Positions 25,757-35,141 of a stretch of 64,000 nt of DNA are shown piece by piece. Position 1 is the first letter of the stretch; each line of letters begins with the position of its first letter. Below the pieces are notes generated by a model. It was not told the DNA's origin. It ran no database searches and worked only from the letters and a program-made list of their open reading frames with translations. The position numbers and the translations under genes were made by a program. Source of the DNA: Bradyrhizobium sp. CCBAU 53338 (lineage in GTDB: Bacteria > Pseudomonadota > Alphaproteobacteria > Rhizobiales > Xanthobacteraceae); the NCBI RefSeq assembly GCF_015291665.1, contig NZ_CP030048.1:1054001-1118000 (forward strand), read 5' to 3'.

Positions 25757-26644
25757 CTACTCCGCCGCCTGCTGCTGCACCGTCGGCTCGGTGCCCGCCA
25801 CCGTCGCCCGGCGCATGTCGCGGGGCTGGGACTGGTCGTAGCGGCGGACGCGGTGCATGGTCTGGCGGTTGTCCCACATGACGAGATCATGCAGCTTCCA
25901 TCGGTGGACGTAGACGAACTCGCCTTGCGTCGCGTGCTCGTTGAGGTCGCGCAGCAGCAGCCGTCCTTCCGGCACGCTCATGCCCACGATCTTGCCGGCG
26001 TGAGATGACAAATACAGCGACTTGCGGCGGTGAACGGGATGGGTCCGCACCAGCCGCTGCAGCACAGGCTTGAACATCGCCTTTTCGTCGTCGGAATATT
26101 CGGTGAAGCCGAGCGAGCCCCGCGAATACATCAGCGAGTGCTCGCAGACGAGATCGTCGATCTCGGCCTTGGTCTCGTCGTCGAGCGCGTCATAGGCCGC
26201 GCGCATGTCGGCAAATTCGGTGTTGCCGCCCTTCGGGTTCACCACCCGCGCCGACAGCAGCGAGAATTTTGCCGGGATCGGGCGGAACGAGCTGTCGGAG
26301 TGCCACAGGCAGTTGCCGAGATTGAACAGATGCGTGCGGCTGTCCTTGGCGAGCGGCTTGCCGTCCTTGCCGAGATTGGAGACGTCGTTGAGGCCGGACT
26401 GGAGGCGATAGTCCTTTTCCTTCGTCACCGTGCCGCCGCGGGCATCCTCGCGCTGACCAAAGTTCAGTGCAAAAGCCATCTGCTGTTCGTCGGTGATGTC
26501 CTGGTCGTGGAATACGAGCACCGCGTATTTGTCCATGGCGGACTCGACCTCGCGGGCCTCATTCTGCGTGAGCGGCTTGCGCAGGTCGAGGCCGGAAACC
26601 TCGCCGACAAAATGCGTCTGAAGCTGCCGGATGGCGATCGTCAT
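25757..26644 (-). CDS. TauD/TfdA-family Fe(II)/2-oxoglutarate-dependent dioxygenase
   Basis: A 295-residue enzyme. The Fe-binding HxD is in LWHSDSSF, the distal histidine in DNRQTMHRVRRYD, and the 2-oxoglutarate-binding arginine in PRDMRRATV. The sequence resembles the TfdA/TfdA-alpha group (2,4-D dioxygenase-like) known from bradyrhizobia more than taurine dioxygenase. The natural substrate is uncertain. The neighbouring SDR gene is transcribed the same way about 100 nt upstream, hinting at a small catabolic unit. Active-site residues look complete. Confidence 0.88.
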   Translation of the reverse strand: MTIAIRQLQTHFVGEVSGLDLRKPLTQNEAREVESAMDKYAVLVFHDQDITDEQQMAFALNFGQREDARGGTVTKEKDYRLQSGLNDVSNLGKDGKPLAKDSRTHLFNLGNCLWHSDSSFRPIPAKFSLLSARVVNPKGGNTEFADMRAAYDALDDETKAEIDDLVCEHSLMYSRGSLGFTEYSDDEKAMFKPVLQRLVRTHPVHRRKSLYLSSHAGKIVGMSVPEGRLLLRDLNEHATQGEFVYVHRWKLHDLVMWDNRQTMHRVRRYDQSQPRDMRRATVAGTEPTVQQQAAE

Positions 26645-26742
26645 GGCGTTTCTCCCGCGAACCGCGAGCGGTTGGTCCCGCTCTGCCGGAGAAAAAGGCT
26701 ACTCCCGCGCCCGGCGTTGTCAACGCTCGGCGCGCATGGCTC

Positions 26743-27522
26743 TCACGCGTTGCGTGCCATCAACCCGCCGTCCACCGGAATGACCGCGCCGGTCAGGAAC
26801 GACGCCGCCGGCAGGCACAGGCTCAGCGTCATGTGCGCGACCTCTTCAGGGTCGCCGTAGCGGCCGAGTGCGGTGCGGCGCTTGGCGTAGATGGTCTTGT
26901 GCTCTTCCGAGATGCGCTCGGTGATGGCGGTGCGGATCGGGCCCGGGCAGATGCAGTTGACGGTGATACCCTCCCGGCCGAGCTCGACCGCGAGCGAGCG
27001 TGTCAGGCTCGCGACGCCACCTTTTGCCGCGGAGTACGGGCTGTGCAACGCTGTCGCGCCGAGCGCTTCGGTCGACGCGATGTTGACGATGCGCGGCGAC
27101 TTCGATTTGCGCAAATGCGGCAGCGCGGCGCGGATGATGCGGGGATGGGCCGTCAACATCACGGCGATGCCCTTGGCCCAGGCGTCTTCGTAAGCCTCGT
27201 CGTCGATCGCGACGCGCACGGAGATGCCGGCATTGTTGACGACGATATCGAGCCCGCCGAAATGCGCGGCGACATCGCCAACCACGCGCTTGATCTCGCC
27301 GCCGTCGGCGACGTCGAGCTTCCATGCCTTCGCCGTTCCGCCGCTGGCCGCGATCTCCTTGGCAACCGTCTGTGCGCCTTGCTCGTCGTAATCGGTGACG
27401 GCGACGTTGGCGCCTTCGGCTGCGAACACGTGCGCGGTGGCGCGCCCCATGCCGCTGGCGGCGCCGGTGACGAGAACGGTGAGGCCCTGCACGGAGCGGC
27501 TGAGCTGCTTGGATTCCGACAT
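26743..27522 (-). CDS. SDR family oxidoreductase
   Basis: A 259-residue classical short-chain dehydrogenase. It has TGAASGMG cofactor motif, NNAG, catalytic Ser (NIASTEA) and YSAAK (Tyr/Lys), and a C-terminal PVDGGLMA. ATG 27522 has GAGGAAA upstream. It is the outer gene of a divergent SDR pair with 27622 and lies upstream of the TfdA-like gene on the same strand. Substrate unknown. The acidic residue after beta-2 (TDYDEQG) suggests NAD preference. Confidence 0.88.
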   Translation of the reverse strand: MSESKQLSRSVQGLTVLVTGAASGMGRATAHVFAAEGANVAVTDYDEQGAQTVAKEIAASGGTAKAWKLDVADGGEIKRVVGDVAAHFGGLDIVVNNAGISVRVAIDDEAYEDAWAKGIAVMLTAHPRIIRAALPHLRKSKSPRIVNIASTEALGATALHSPYSAAKGGVASLTRSLAVELGREGITVNCICPGPIRTAITERISEEHKTIYAKRRTALGRYGDPEEVAHMTLSLCLPAASFLTGAVIPVDGGLMARNA

Positions 27523-27621
27523 CGTGTTTCCTCGCGGTCTCTTGTTTCTTGTTTTGAGATGGACAAGGCTGGCATCGATCCGCAGACAGGTCAAACAAGC
27601 AAGACAAAAGGGGAGGCCGCG

Positions 27622-28359
27622 ATGGCGAACGAACTCGATTTCTCAGGCAAGCAGGTGCTGGTGATCGGTGGTTCCAGCGGTATCGGCAACGGCATTGCGC
27701 AAGCTTTTCGCGCGAGAGGCGCGGCGGTTGCCGTTTGCGGCACACGCGCTCGCGCAGCGGAATATTCTGCGGAGGAGGGCTCCGATCTCACCGGGCTTGC
27801 TTATTCGCAGCTCGACGTCAGCAACCCCGTTGCGATCGAAGCGTTCAAGCCGTCGTTCGATCGGCTCGACATCCTGGTGCTCGCGCAAGGCGCGGTGATC
27901 TATCGCCGCGGCGAGTTCGAGATGGCCGGCTTCCGCAAGGTCGTCGAAGTGAATCTCATGAGCCTGATGGCCTGCGCGACGCGGTTTCATTCCATGTTGC
28001 GGGATTCCAGAGGCGCGCTGATCATGGTGTCCTCGACCGCAGCCTACCATTCCACCATGGGCAATCCCGCCTACAACGCGTCGAAGACCGGCGCGGTCGG
28101 ATTGACGCGGACGCTGGGCGAGGCGTGGGCGGAGGACGGCATCCGCGTCAACGGTATCGCCCCCGGTCTCGTCGACACCAAGATGACGAAGGTGACGACC
28201 GACAATCCCAAGCGGCTCGAGGGTGCGTTGTCGCGCATTCCGCTGCGGCGGTTGGGCACGCCGGCCGACATGGCGGGCGCCGCATTGTTCCTGGCCTCGC
28301 CGCTGTCTTCGTACATGATTGGACAGACGCTCGTGGTCGATGGCGGGCTCATTCTCTAG
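27622..28359 (+). CDS. SDR family oxidoreductase
   Basis: A 245-residue short-chain dehydrogenase. It has GGSSGIG, the catalytic serine in MVSSTAAYHS, YNASK and a PG motif (GIAPGLVDTKM), ending VVDGGLIL. The usual NNAG is replaced by LAQGA. ATG 27622 has GGGGAGG upstream. The same frame stays open far upstream (antisense to the divergent SDR), which is not coding. The 99-nt gap to the divergent SDR (27523-27621) should hold both promoters. Substrate unknown. Confidence 0.88.
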   Translation: MANELDFSGKQVLVIGGSSGIGNGIAQAFRARGAAVAVCGTRARAAEYSAEEGSDLTGLAYSQLDVSNPVAIEAFKPSFDRLDILVLAQGAVIYRRGEFEMAGFRKVVEVNLMSLMACATRFHSMLRDSRGALIMVSSTAAYHSTMGNPAYNASKTGAVGLTRTLGEAWAEDGIRVNGIAPGLVDTKMTKVTTDNPKRLEGALSRIPLRRLGTPADMAGAALFLASPLSSYMIGQTLVVDGGLIL

Positions 28360-28380
28360 GGCCAAACTCTCAGCGGCCGT

Positions 28381-28405
28381 GGAACTGCGCTCCTCCTGAT
28401 CGGTT
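28381..28405 (+). promoter_or_regulatory. EcfG-like general stress promoter before csbD-like gene
   Basis: GGAAC (28381-28385), 16 nt, GGTT (28402-28405), 28 nt before the ATG. One mismatch to GGAAC-N16-CGTT. With N17 spacing it reads GTT in register. Confidence 0.6.
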
Positions 28406-28433
28406 ACTTGGGCAGACCCCCAGGAGGAGCATC

Positions 28434-28808
28434 ATGGACAAGGACAGGATCGTCGGATCGGCCAAGGAATTTGCCGGACGCGCAGAAGGTGCCATCGGAG
28501 ACATGGCAGGCGATACGCAGACACAGGCTTCGGGCAAGGCGCGCGAAGCCGCCGGCACCGTGCAGAATCTCTACGGACAGGCCAAGGACGCGGTGCGAGA
28601 CGCCGCGGACACCGCCACTGGCTACGCCAAGGACGCCTATGAGAACAGCGGCGAGACGCTTCGCGATGGATCGCAGGCGCTGTCGAAGAAGGTGCAGGAC
28701 AATCCGCTCGGCGCGCTGCTGGTCGCCGGCGGCATCGGCTTCGCGCTCGCGCTTCTGATGTCACGCCCCGCGCGTCGTCCCCCGCCGCGCTGGCGCTATT
28801 ACGGCTGA
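28434..28808 (+). CDS. CsbD-like stress protein with C-terminal membrane anchor
   Basis: A 124-residue protein. The N-terminal CsbD-type part (MDKDRIVGSAKEFAGRAEGA) contains repeated helical KxxAG/AKDA segments. The C-terminus has a hydrophobic, glycine-containing helix (LLVAGGIGFALALLM) and a basic Arg/Pro tail, so it is probably membrane-attached. AGGAGG precedes the ATG. CsbD proteins are typical general-stress proteins, and the upstream EcfG-like promoter fits. The anchor resembles that of the DUF883 protein at 4424-4795. The same frame is open upstream over the SDR gene, but that is noise. Confidence 0.85.
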   Translation: MDKDRIVGSAKEFAGRAEGAIGDMAGDTQTQASGKAREAAGTVQNLYGQAKDAVRDAADTATGYAKDAYENSGETLRDGSQALSKKVQDNPLGALLVAGGIGFALALLMSRPARRPPPRWRYYG

Positions 28809-28817
28809 CGGCCGTCC

Positions 28818-28855
28818 GTCATTCCGGGCTCGCGCTTCGCGCGCCCCGGAATGAC
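28818..28855. repeat. intergenic palindromic repeat (GTCATTCCGGG...CCCCGGAATGAC)
   Basis: A compact unit with inner CGCGC-TTCG-CGCG loop, between convergent csbD-like and DUF459 genes. Confidence 0.72.
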
Positions 28856-28870
28856 ATCTCAAATCGACAA

Positions 28871-30550
28871 TTACCGAACCACTTCCGCCGAACGCCCGAC
28901 ATTGCCCGGCGGACGCGGGATCGCAGGATTCGGATTGCGTGGCGGCGGCGCCAGCTGACGCGGCGCGGGTTGCGGCGCGCCGAAGCCGAAGAAATCACGC
29001 AAGGACGGCGTTGCCTGCGCGGGCTGCTGCGGCGGTGGCGTCGGCCTCCTCGGTGCGGGCGGTTTGGGCGGCACGATCGCAGCGGCTGCGCCCGGCGCGC
29101 CGGCCGCACTCGGAGCCGCAGCGCCACCATCAGGTGTCGTCACGGCCATGGGCGTATCGCCCTTGGCCTGCTCGCGGCCGACTTCGCGGCGCGGCCAGGA
29201 ATAATCATCGGCTCGGCCCGCGGGCGCTGCGAGCGGCTCGCCCTTCACCAGCGTCCTGGCGGCGAGCGCATCGACGGCGGCGGGACGCGTGCCCGGTCCA
29301 CCCAGCAATTGATCGGTCGAGATCGAGGCCGCGACCAGCGGCACGATCGGGCCTGCGAGCGGCCGCGGCGCGGGCTTGCCGGGCTCGGCGCTGGTGTCAG
29401 GCGTTCCCGGCTCGCTCGGCAGCGCGATCGGGCCGGAGCGGCCCGCCAGCAAGCGCGTGATCTCGCGCTCGACATAGTGCGCGAGCTTGCGCGCGCCGGG
29501 CTTGGTGAAATAGACGCCGTCAGCGCTGCGCAACTGACGGATCTGGCCTTCGAAGTCGGGGCCCTTCTGCAGAAAGCGACCGGCTTCGTCGACAAAGCCA
29601 TCCCAGATGTCGACATAAGTGATGCCGGCCTTGGCCGCGCCTTCGCGATAGAGCGAATCCAGGAACAGCATGTCCGCGGTGCCCTTCGGCCCGCGGATCG
29701 CGGGCAGGCCGACCCAGAGCACCGGCACGCCCTTGGCTTTCAGGACGTTCGCAAGCTCCTCGATCTTCTTGCTGTAGAGCTCGACCCAGTGGTCGTCGCG
29801 GAATTCGTAGAGGCCGTTCGGATGGCGCGCGGTCTTCTCGGGCACGGCCGCCGGCGTGTCGGCGTTGTCGGCGTCGTCCTGGGGCAGGTCGGTATCCGCC
29901 GCTGGCTTGTCCTCGGGCTTGGCGGCCGTGTCGGGCTTGGTCTCACCCGGTTTGCCTTGCTGCTTGGCCCCGCGCGCCCCCTTCTCGTTCTTCTTGTCCT
30001 TGTCGGATTTCTCGACAGCCTCGCGGATCGCCATGCGGTCGTTGAGGCCGAGCATGACGACGATCACGTCGGGTTTCTCGGTCTCCAGAATGCCCCTTGC
30101 GGCCGCCGCCCAGTCCGAGGGCTCGCCCTTCGGCTGGTACCTGATCAGGCCTGAGGTGGTCCTGTGCTTGCGGATCACGCCCATGTCGGGCTGCTCGGTG
30201 TAGGCGTCTTCTAGGCCATAGGCGAGCCAGTCGGCCATGGCGTCGCCGATCACCAGCACGTTCTTGTCGGCAACGGTCTCACGCTTGGCGGGCCCCGGCG
30301 CACGCGAAAAATCCTGGCGTGGGGCCTGCTGCTGCTGCTGCTGAAACGGCGCGAAGAAATCGCCGCCGAACCAACCGCCGCCGCTGCGTGGCGGCGCCTG
30401 GCGCTGCGGCGGGCCGCCGAAGCCGGGGAAGTTGAAGAACTGCGCCGACGCCGGTCCCGCGACCGAGACCAGGATCGCAAGCGCCGTCACCAGCGCGATC
30501 AGCGGGCCGGTCTCGGTCAGCGCCTTGAAAAAGGATTTTGGCTTCGACAT
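28871..30550 (-). CDS. DUF459 / SGNH-like secreted protein
   Basis: A 559-residue protein. A signal peptide ends near residue 36 (GPASAQ) and is followed by a Pro/Gln-rich low-complexity region. The SGNH/DUF459 domain covers about residues 95-360, with an inserted Asp/Lys-rich linker. The C-terminus is proline-rich. The block I motif reads GDAMADW instead of GDS, and the C-terminal DxxH reads DGVYFT, so both catalytic Ser and His are missing. LGLND is intact. DUF459 proteins are periplasmic and of unknown role. This one may be a non-catalytic binder. It is not obviously in an operon. Confidence 0.85.
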   Translation of the reverse strand: MSKPKSFFKALTETGPLIALVTALAILVSVAGPASAQFFNFPGFGGPPQRQAPPRSGGGWFGGDFFAPFQQQQQQAPRQDFSRAPGPAKRETVADKNVLVIGDAMADWLAYGLEDAYTEQPDMGVIRKHRTTSGLIRYQPKGEPSDWAAAARGILETEKPDVIVVMLGLNDRMAIREAVEKSDKDKKNEKGARGAKQQGKPGETKPDTAAKPEDKPAADTDLPQDDADNADTPAAVPEKTARHPNGLYEFRDDHWVELYSKKIEELANVLKAKGVPVLWVGLPAIRGPKGTADMLFLDSLYREGAAKAGITYVDIWDGFVDEAGRFLQKGPDFEGQIRQLRSADGVYFTKPGARKLAHYVEREITRLLAGRSGPIALPSEPGTPDTSAEPGKPAPRPLAGPIVPLVAASISTDQLLGGPGTRPAAVDALAARTLVKGEPLAAPAGRADDYSWPRREVGREQAKGDTPMAVTTPDGGAAAPSAAGAPGAAAAIVPPKPPAPRRPTPPPQQPAQATPSLRDFFGFGAPQPAPRQLAPPPRNPNPAIPRPPGNVGRSAEVVR

Positions 30551-30699
30551 GCGATCTCGGGCGCGCGCAATTGGGTCTGGGATTGGCTCGGTATAATAGC
30601 GGAATCGGGCGCCAAACGGGCAAATTCTCTTGCAGTTTCCCGGGGCAATACACCGCCGATCGGCCAGAATCGCCGCCTAGGGTTACTTTCAGGCCGTTT

Positions 30700-32148
30700 T
30701 TACCGCCCGCGCAGCCGGTCCAGCACGTCGGAGGTGGCAAACCCGTCGGCAGGGAGCCCGATCGAGACCTGGAAGTTGCGCAGCGCGTCTCGTGTCATGC
30801 CGCCGAACTGGCCGTCCGGGGTGCCCTTGTAGAAGCCCCGCTGGGCCAGCAGCTGCTGGAGTTCCAGCCGCTCGGTGCGGGACAATTCGCGCTCTTGCCG
30901 CGGCCAGGGTTGCACGAAGGGCTGCCCGCCGCGCAGGCGGTCGGCGAAATGGCCGATCGCCATCGCATAGGCCTCGGCCGGGTTGTACTTCATGATGACA
31001 CGGAAATTCTGGAGCATCAGGAAGCCGGGTCCCTGCGCACCTGCGGGCGCCAGCAGATAGGCTTTCTCCGCCGGATGCGGGAACGGCTGGCCCGTCGGCC
31101 GCTTGAGCCCGAGCTTCTCCCACTGCGCGATCGTCATCATCTTGGCGCGGTCGGCCAGCATGTAATTGAAACCCTGCGGCACCGTGACCTCGTAGCCCCA
31201 GGTCTGGCCGCTCTGCCAGCCGTCTTTCTTCAGGTTGTTTGCGGTGGAGGCGATCAGGTCGGTCGGATTGTCGACGACGTCGCGCCGTCCGTCGCCGTCG
31301 CCGTCCACGGCGAAGCGCTTGAACGCGGTCGGCATGAACTGGGTCGGGCCGAACGCGCCGGCCCAGGAGCCGCGCATCTGCTCGGGGCGCAGATCGCCGC
31401 GGTTGAGGATCTCCAGCGCCGAGAGGAACTCATCCCTGAAATAGGCCTGGCGGCGACCGATGCAGGCGAGTGTTGCCGTCGATTGCAGCACGCTGCGGTC
31501 GCCCATCTGCGTCGAATAATTGGACTCGATGCCCCAGATCGCTGCGATGATGTAGCGGTCGACGCCATAGGCCTTCTCGGTCGCGTCGAACTGCGCCTTA
31601 TACCTGGCGAGGATCTCCTTGCCCTTGGCGAGGCGGTTGTCGTTCACGAGAATGTCGAGATAGTCCCAGATCGACTTGGTGAACTCGGGCTGCGAATCCA
31701 TCAGGTCCATGATGCGCAGGTCGGGTGTCAGCCCGGCGGTGAAGCGCTGGAAATTCTCCTGCCTGATGTTGCGCCGTGCGGCATCGGGCCACATGCTCGC
31801 GACGCAATTGTCGAAATTGCCGGCCGCCTCGCGGATCGCGGCCGCCGTCATCAGCGGATGGCCGGAGGCACCGTCCTCGCCACTCCAGGGTTGCGCGCCG
31901 CCTGGGGTGGGTGCGGGTTGCGACGGTGCCGGGTCCGCGCCGGAGAAAATACCGCCGAACAGTTTTGACAGGCCGTTTTGCCCCTGTTGCCCTTGGGCCT
32001 GCGCGGACGCAGGGAGCAGCAGCGCGACCGCAATCATTGCTGCGCCGGCGACATATCCCGCCCGTCTTGCCTGTCTTGTCACCAGCCTTGCCGCCAGTCC
32101 TGCCACCGATTGCATCATGTCCCATCCGTCCGGCCGAAAATTCGCCAT
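30700..32148 (-). CDS. lytic murein transglycosylase (MltB-type, SLT_2) with peptidoglycan-binding domain
   Basis: A 482-residue secreted enzyme. An N-terminal hydrophobic signal (about residues 30-52, ending SAQAQ) is followed by an SLT_2/MltB catalytic domain at about residues 95-400. The active glutamate is in AAIWGIESNYST, and GSWAGAFGPTQFMPT is also family-typical. The C-terminal PGBD spans about residues 420-480. It cleaves peptidoglycan with formation of 1,6-anhydro-muramyl ends. ATG 32148 has GAGG at 7 nt. Monocistronic. Confidence 0.92.
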   Translation of the reverse strand: MANFRPDGWDMMQSVAGLAARLVTRQARRAGYVAGAAMIAVALLLPASAQAQGQQGQNGLSKLFGGIFSGADPAPSQPAPTPGGAQPWSGEDGASGHPLMTAAAIREAAGNFDNCVASMWPDAARRNIRQENFQRFTAGLTPDLRIMDLMDSQPEFTKSIWDYLDILVNDNRLAKGKEILARYKAQFDATEKAYGVDRYIIAAIWGIESNYSTQMGDRSVLQSTATLACIGRRQAYFRDEFLSALEILNRGDLRPEQMRGSWAGAFGPTQFMPTAFKRFAVDGDGDGRRDVVDNPTDLIASTANNLKKDGWQSGQTWGYEVTVPQGFNYMLADRAKMMTIAQWEKLGLKRPTGQPFPHPAEKAYLLAPAGAQGPGFLMLQNFRVIMKYNPAEAYAMAIGHFADRLRGGQPFVQPWPRQERELSRTERLELQQLLAQRGFYKGTPDGQFGGMTRDALRNFQVSIGLPADGFATSDVLDRLRGR

Positions 32149-32319
32149 CAGGAGGCCTCGTTACGGTTGCCAATATCTTAACAAAGGTGAAATTTCGGTG
32201 GTGGCCTTTTCTCAATTCCAGACGCGAAGCCCTACATCCGCCTTTGTTACCGGCTGCAAAACGGCTAGCAAGACGCCATTGCTTCCTTCACCTGCGCTCC
32301 AAGGTATTCGATCAATCCC

Positions 32320-33195
32320 ATGAAAATCCGCAAAGCTGTATTTCCCGTCGCCGGCCTCGGTACCCGCGTTTTGCCCGCCACCAAGGCCATGCCGAAGGAA
32401 ATGCTCACCATCGTCGACAAGCCGCTGATCCAGTACGTCTATGACGAGGCGCGGGAAGCCGGCATCGAGCACTTCATTTTCGTCACCGGCCGCAACAAAA
32501 ACGTCATCGAAGATCATTTCGACAGGATGTTCGAGCTCGACGCCACGCTGGCAGCGCGCGGCAAGAAGGCCGAGCAGGAAATTCTGGCACAGAACCAGCC
32601 GGAGGCCGGCGCCGTCAGCTTCACCCGCCAGCAGGCGCCGCTCGGCCTCGGCCATGCGGTGTGGTGCGCGCGCGACATCGTCGGCAACGAGCCGTTTGCG
32701 GTGGTGCTGCCCGATGAACTCGTGCTCAATTCGCCCGGCTGCCTGAAGCAGATGATCGAGACCGCTGCAACGCTCGGCGAGAAATCCAACCTGATCGCGG
32801 TCGAGGCGGTGCCCGACCATCTCACCCATCAATACGGCATCTGCGGCGTCGGCAAACGCACCGGCAAGATGTTCGAGGTCGACGGCATGGTCGAGAAGCC
32901 GGCCAAGGGCACCGCGCCCTCCAACCTCTCGATCACCGGTCGCTACATTCTCCAGCCGGAGATCTTCAAGATCCTGGAGACCCAGGAGCGCGGCGCAGGC
33001 GGCGAGATCCAGCTCACCGACGCCATGATCGGCCTCGCCAAGTCGCAAAAATTCTACGGCGTCGAGTTCGAGGGCGAGCGCCATGACTGCGGCTCCAAGC
33101 CCGGCTTTCTCCGCGCCAACATAGCCTACGCGCTCAAGCGCCCGGAGCTGCGCGAGGGGCTGATCGCGGAGATGAAGAAGTATCTCGGGCAGTAG
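32320..33195 (+). CDS. galU: UTP-glucose-1-phosphate uridylyltransferase
   Basis: A 291-residue nucleotidyltransferase making UDP-glucose for exopolysaccharide, cyclic glucan and LPS synthesis. Signature PVAGLGTRVLPATKAMPKEM is at residues 6-25. EKPAKGTAPSNL and GRYIL are also typical. It ends only 5 nt from the convergent diguanylate cyclase gene, and no terminator is visible between them. Confidence 0.95.
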   Translation: MKIRKAVFPVAGLGTRVLPATKAMPKEMLTIVDKPLIQYVYDEAREAGIEHFIFVTGRNKNVIEDHFDRMFELDATLAARGKKAEQEILAQNQPEAGAVSFTRQQAPLGLGHAVWCARDIVGNEPFAVVLPDELVLNSPGCLKQMIETAATLGEKSNLIAVEAVPDHLTHQYGICGVGKRTGKMFEVDGMVEKPAKGTAPSNLSITGRYILQPEIFKILETQERGAGGEIQLTDAMIGLAKSQKFYGVEFEGERHDCGSKPGFLRANIAYALKRPELREGLIAEMKKYLGQ

Positions 33196-33200
33196 GCCCT

Positions 33201-34697
33201 TCAGGCCACCAGCGACAGCTTCGGCAGGCTCGCGACCACCGACTGGTTGCGCCCGCCGGCTTTCGCGGCATAGAGCGCCTTGTCGGCGGCGGCGACCAGG
33301 ACGGCCCAGTCCATGCCTGCACTGGGCGTGAGGCTGGCGATGCCGCAGGAGACGGTCGATCCCGTCCCGCCGTCGGACCAGCCCTGCACCTTGCCGCGGA
33401 TCGTCTCGGCGATCTTGAAGGCCTCGGCGGCTGGCGTGTTCGGCAGCAGCACGGCGAACTCCTCGCCGCCATAGCGCGCGGCGCAGTCGCCGGCACGCCG
33501 CACCGAATCCGAGATGCAGATGGCGATGCCGACCAGCACCTGGTCGCCGGCCTGGTGGCCGAACGTGTCGTTATAGGCCTTGAAGTGATCGGCATCGATC
33601 ATCAGCAGCGCGACCGGCGTCTTCTGTCGCGTCGCGCGGCGCCATTCGGCGTCGATCACCTGGTCGAACTTGCGGCGGTTGCGCAGGCCCGTGAGCGCGT
33701 CCGTGGTCGCCATCTCCTCGAGCTTGCTTTCGGCATCCGCGCGCCGGCTGATCTCGCGCGCGAGCACGATCGCCGATCCCAGCACGAACAGCGCGAGCAC
33801 CAGGACCACGGCGCCGATGCGATAGGCTTCCTTTTGCCAGAGCTCGAATACGGCAGCCAGCGGTTTTCCCGCCACCACAAACAACGGACCAGAACCGCTG
33901 CTGCGCACATAGAGTCGCGGCGTCACGTCCACCGGTCCCTTTCCGGCGTAGGATCCGCCGGCCTTGAGATTGTCCGACCTCCAGTCCTGCAGCGCGGCCA
34001 GGTTCTTGCCGATGATGTCGAGATCGAACGGGCGCCGCATCATGATGGTGCGGTCGCGCTTGAGCACGGTGATGGTATCCTCGGGGTCGAGGCTCAGCCG
34101 CTCGAACAACTCGTGGAAATAGCTGAAGCGGATCGAACCGGCGACGACACCCAGGAAGCCGCCGTCGGTATCGCTGAGGCGCCGGCTCAGCACGATCGAA
34201 TAGGCGCCGCGGAACAGCATCGGGCGGCTGATGAAAAGGCCCGCGTTGGGATTGTCGCGGTGAACGGTGAAATACTCCTCGCTACTGCGATTTTCCGCGA
34301 CCGGATCGAGCGTCGAGGCATCGATGGTGAGGTTGCCGTCCGCATCGAACACCTGGACGGCGCCGAAATGCTTTGCGGTGGTGGCGTGATCGAACAGGAT
34401 GAGCTGGCGGATCGGTTTCGAGACCGAGGCGATCTCGGGCAGCAGCACGTTGCTGGCGACCGCCTTCAGCGACAGGTCGTAGACCTCGATGTTGCGGCTG
34501 ATGTCGGCGTCGATCGTGGTCGCCAGGTTTTCCAGGGTCTGGCGGGCCAGCGCCTCCTCGCCGCGGCGCATGTCGAGCATGACGTTGAAGCAGATGGCGG
34601 AAAAGCCGATCACCGTCACGACGGACGTCATGATCAGCAGCTTCGCCGAAATGCGCCACGGCCGAAGGGCCATGGCTTCGCGCCATCCAGACAGCAT
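33201..34697 (-). CDS. diguanylate cyclase with dCACHE-type sensor
   Basis: A 498-residue membrane protein. A first membrane helix lies at about residues 20-42, a periplasmic PDC/CACHE-like sensor at about 45-285, a second helix at about 290-315, and the GGDEF domain at about 330-495. The active motif is GGEEF and the product-inhibition I-site RAGD lies five residues before it, so it should make cyclic di-GMP and be feedback-inhibited. GGGAG precedes ATG 34697. The ligand is unknown. Confidence 0.92.
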   Translation of the reverse strand: MLSGWREAMALRPWRISAKLLIMTSVVTVIGFSAICFNVMLDMRRGEEALARQTLENLATTIDADISRNIEVYDLSLKAVASNVLLPEIASVSKPIRQLILFDHATTAKHFGAVQVFDADGNLTIDASTLDPVAENRSSEEYFTVHRDNPNAGLFISRPMLFRGAYSIVLSRRLSDTDGGFLGVVAGSIRFSYFHELFERLSLDPEDTITVLKRDRTIMMRRPFDLDIIGKNLAALQDWRSDNLKAGGSYAGKGPVDVTPRLYVRSSGSGPLFVVAGKPLAAVFELWQKEAYRIGAVVLVLALFVLGSAIVLAREISRRADAESKLEEMATTDALTGLRNRRKFDQVIDAEWRRATRQKTPVALLMIDADHFKAYNDTFGHQAGDQVLVGIAICISDSVRRAGDCAARYGGEEFAVLLPNTPAAEAFKIAETIRGKVQGWSDGGTGSTVSCGIASLTPSAGMDWAVLVAAADKALYAAKAGGRNQSVVASLPKLSLVA

Positions 34698-34851
34698 CGT
34701 TTGCTCCCGATACTACTGGATGCGCCTGAAATCTTGCGTAGTGTTTAAGCCGCGACGACGCTGCCGCGATGAGTTAAGAAACGGTTTAAGCGGCTGACGG
34801 TTTCCGGCAGGCTTGACCTGCTGATCCGGCTCCGGACGAGAGGACCATCGT

Positions 34852-35121
34852 GTGAACGACTACGACCCATTGCGCGATTACCTGCTGCGGCAGAAGCAGA
34901 CTGAATTCGTACTGAGCTTCGAGCAGATCGAGGAGATCATCGGCGCCGCCCTGCCGCGCGCGGCCAACCGTGCCTCATGGTGGGACAGTCTGCGCAGCCC
35001 CGACATCCAGATGCCCCAGCGCGAAGCCTGCCTCGCCGCGGGCTTCAAGGCTGTCCGGATGCCGGATGGCCAGAGCGTGCGGTTCACGAAGATGAAGACG
35101 GACCGGCGCAGGCCGGGGTAG
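34852..35121 (+). CDS. DUF7662-like small hypothetical protein
   Basis: An 89-residue protein starting at GTG. YDPLRDYL near the N-terminus, then LSFEQIEEIIGAALPRAANR, ASWW and a C-terminal VRFTK. This layout matches a family of small alphaproteobacterial proteins currently labelled DUF7662. Helical with a conserved Trp pair. No known function. The downstream palindromic repeat carries the insertion sequence. Confidence 0.7.
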   Translation: MNDYDPLRDYLLRQKQTEFVLSFEQIEEIIGAALPRAANRASWWDSLRSPDIQMPQREACLAAGFKAVRMPDGQSVRFTKMKTDRRRPG

Positions 35122-35141
35122 AGGGCAGTCTCTGTTCTTCG

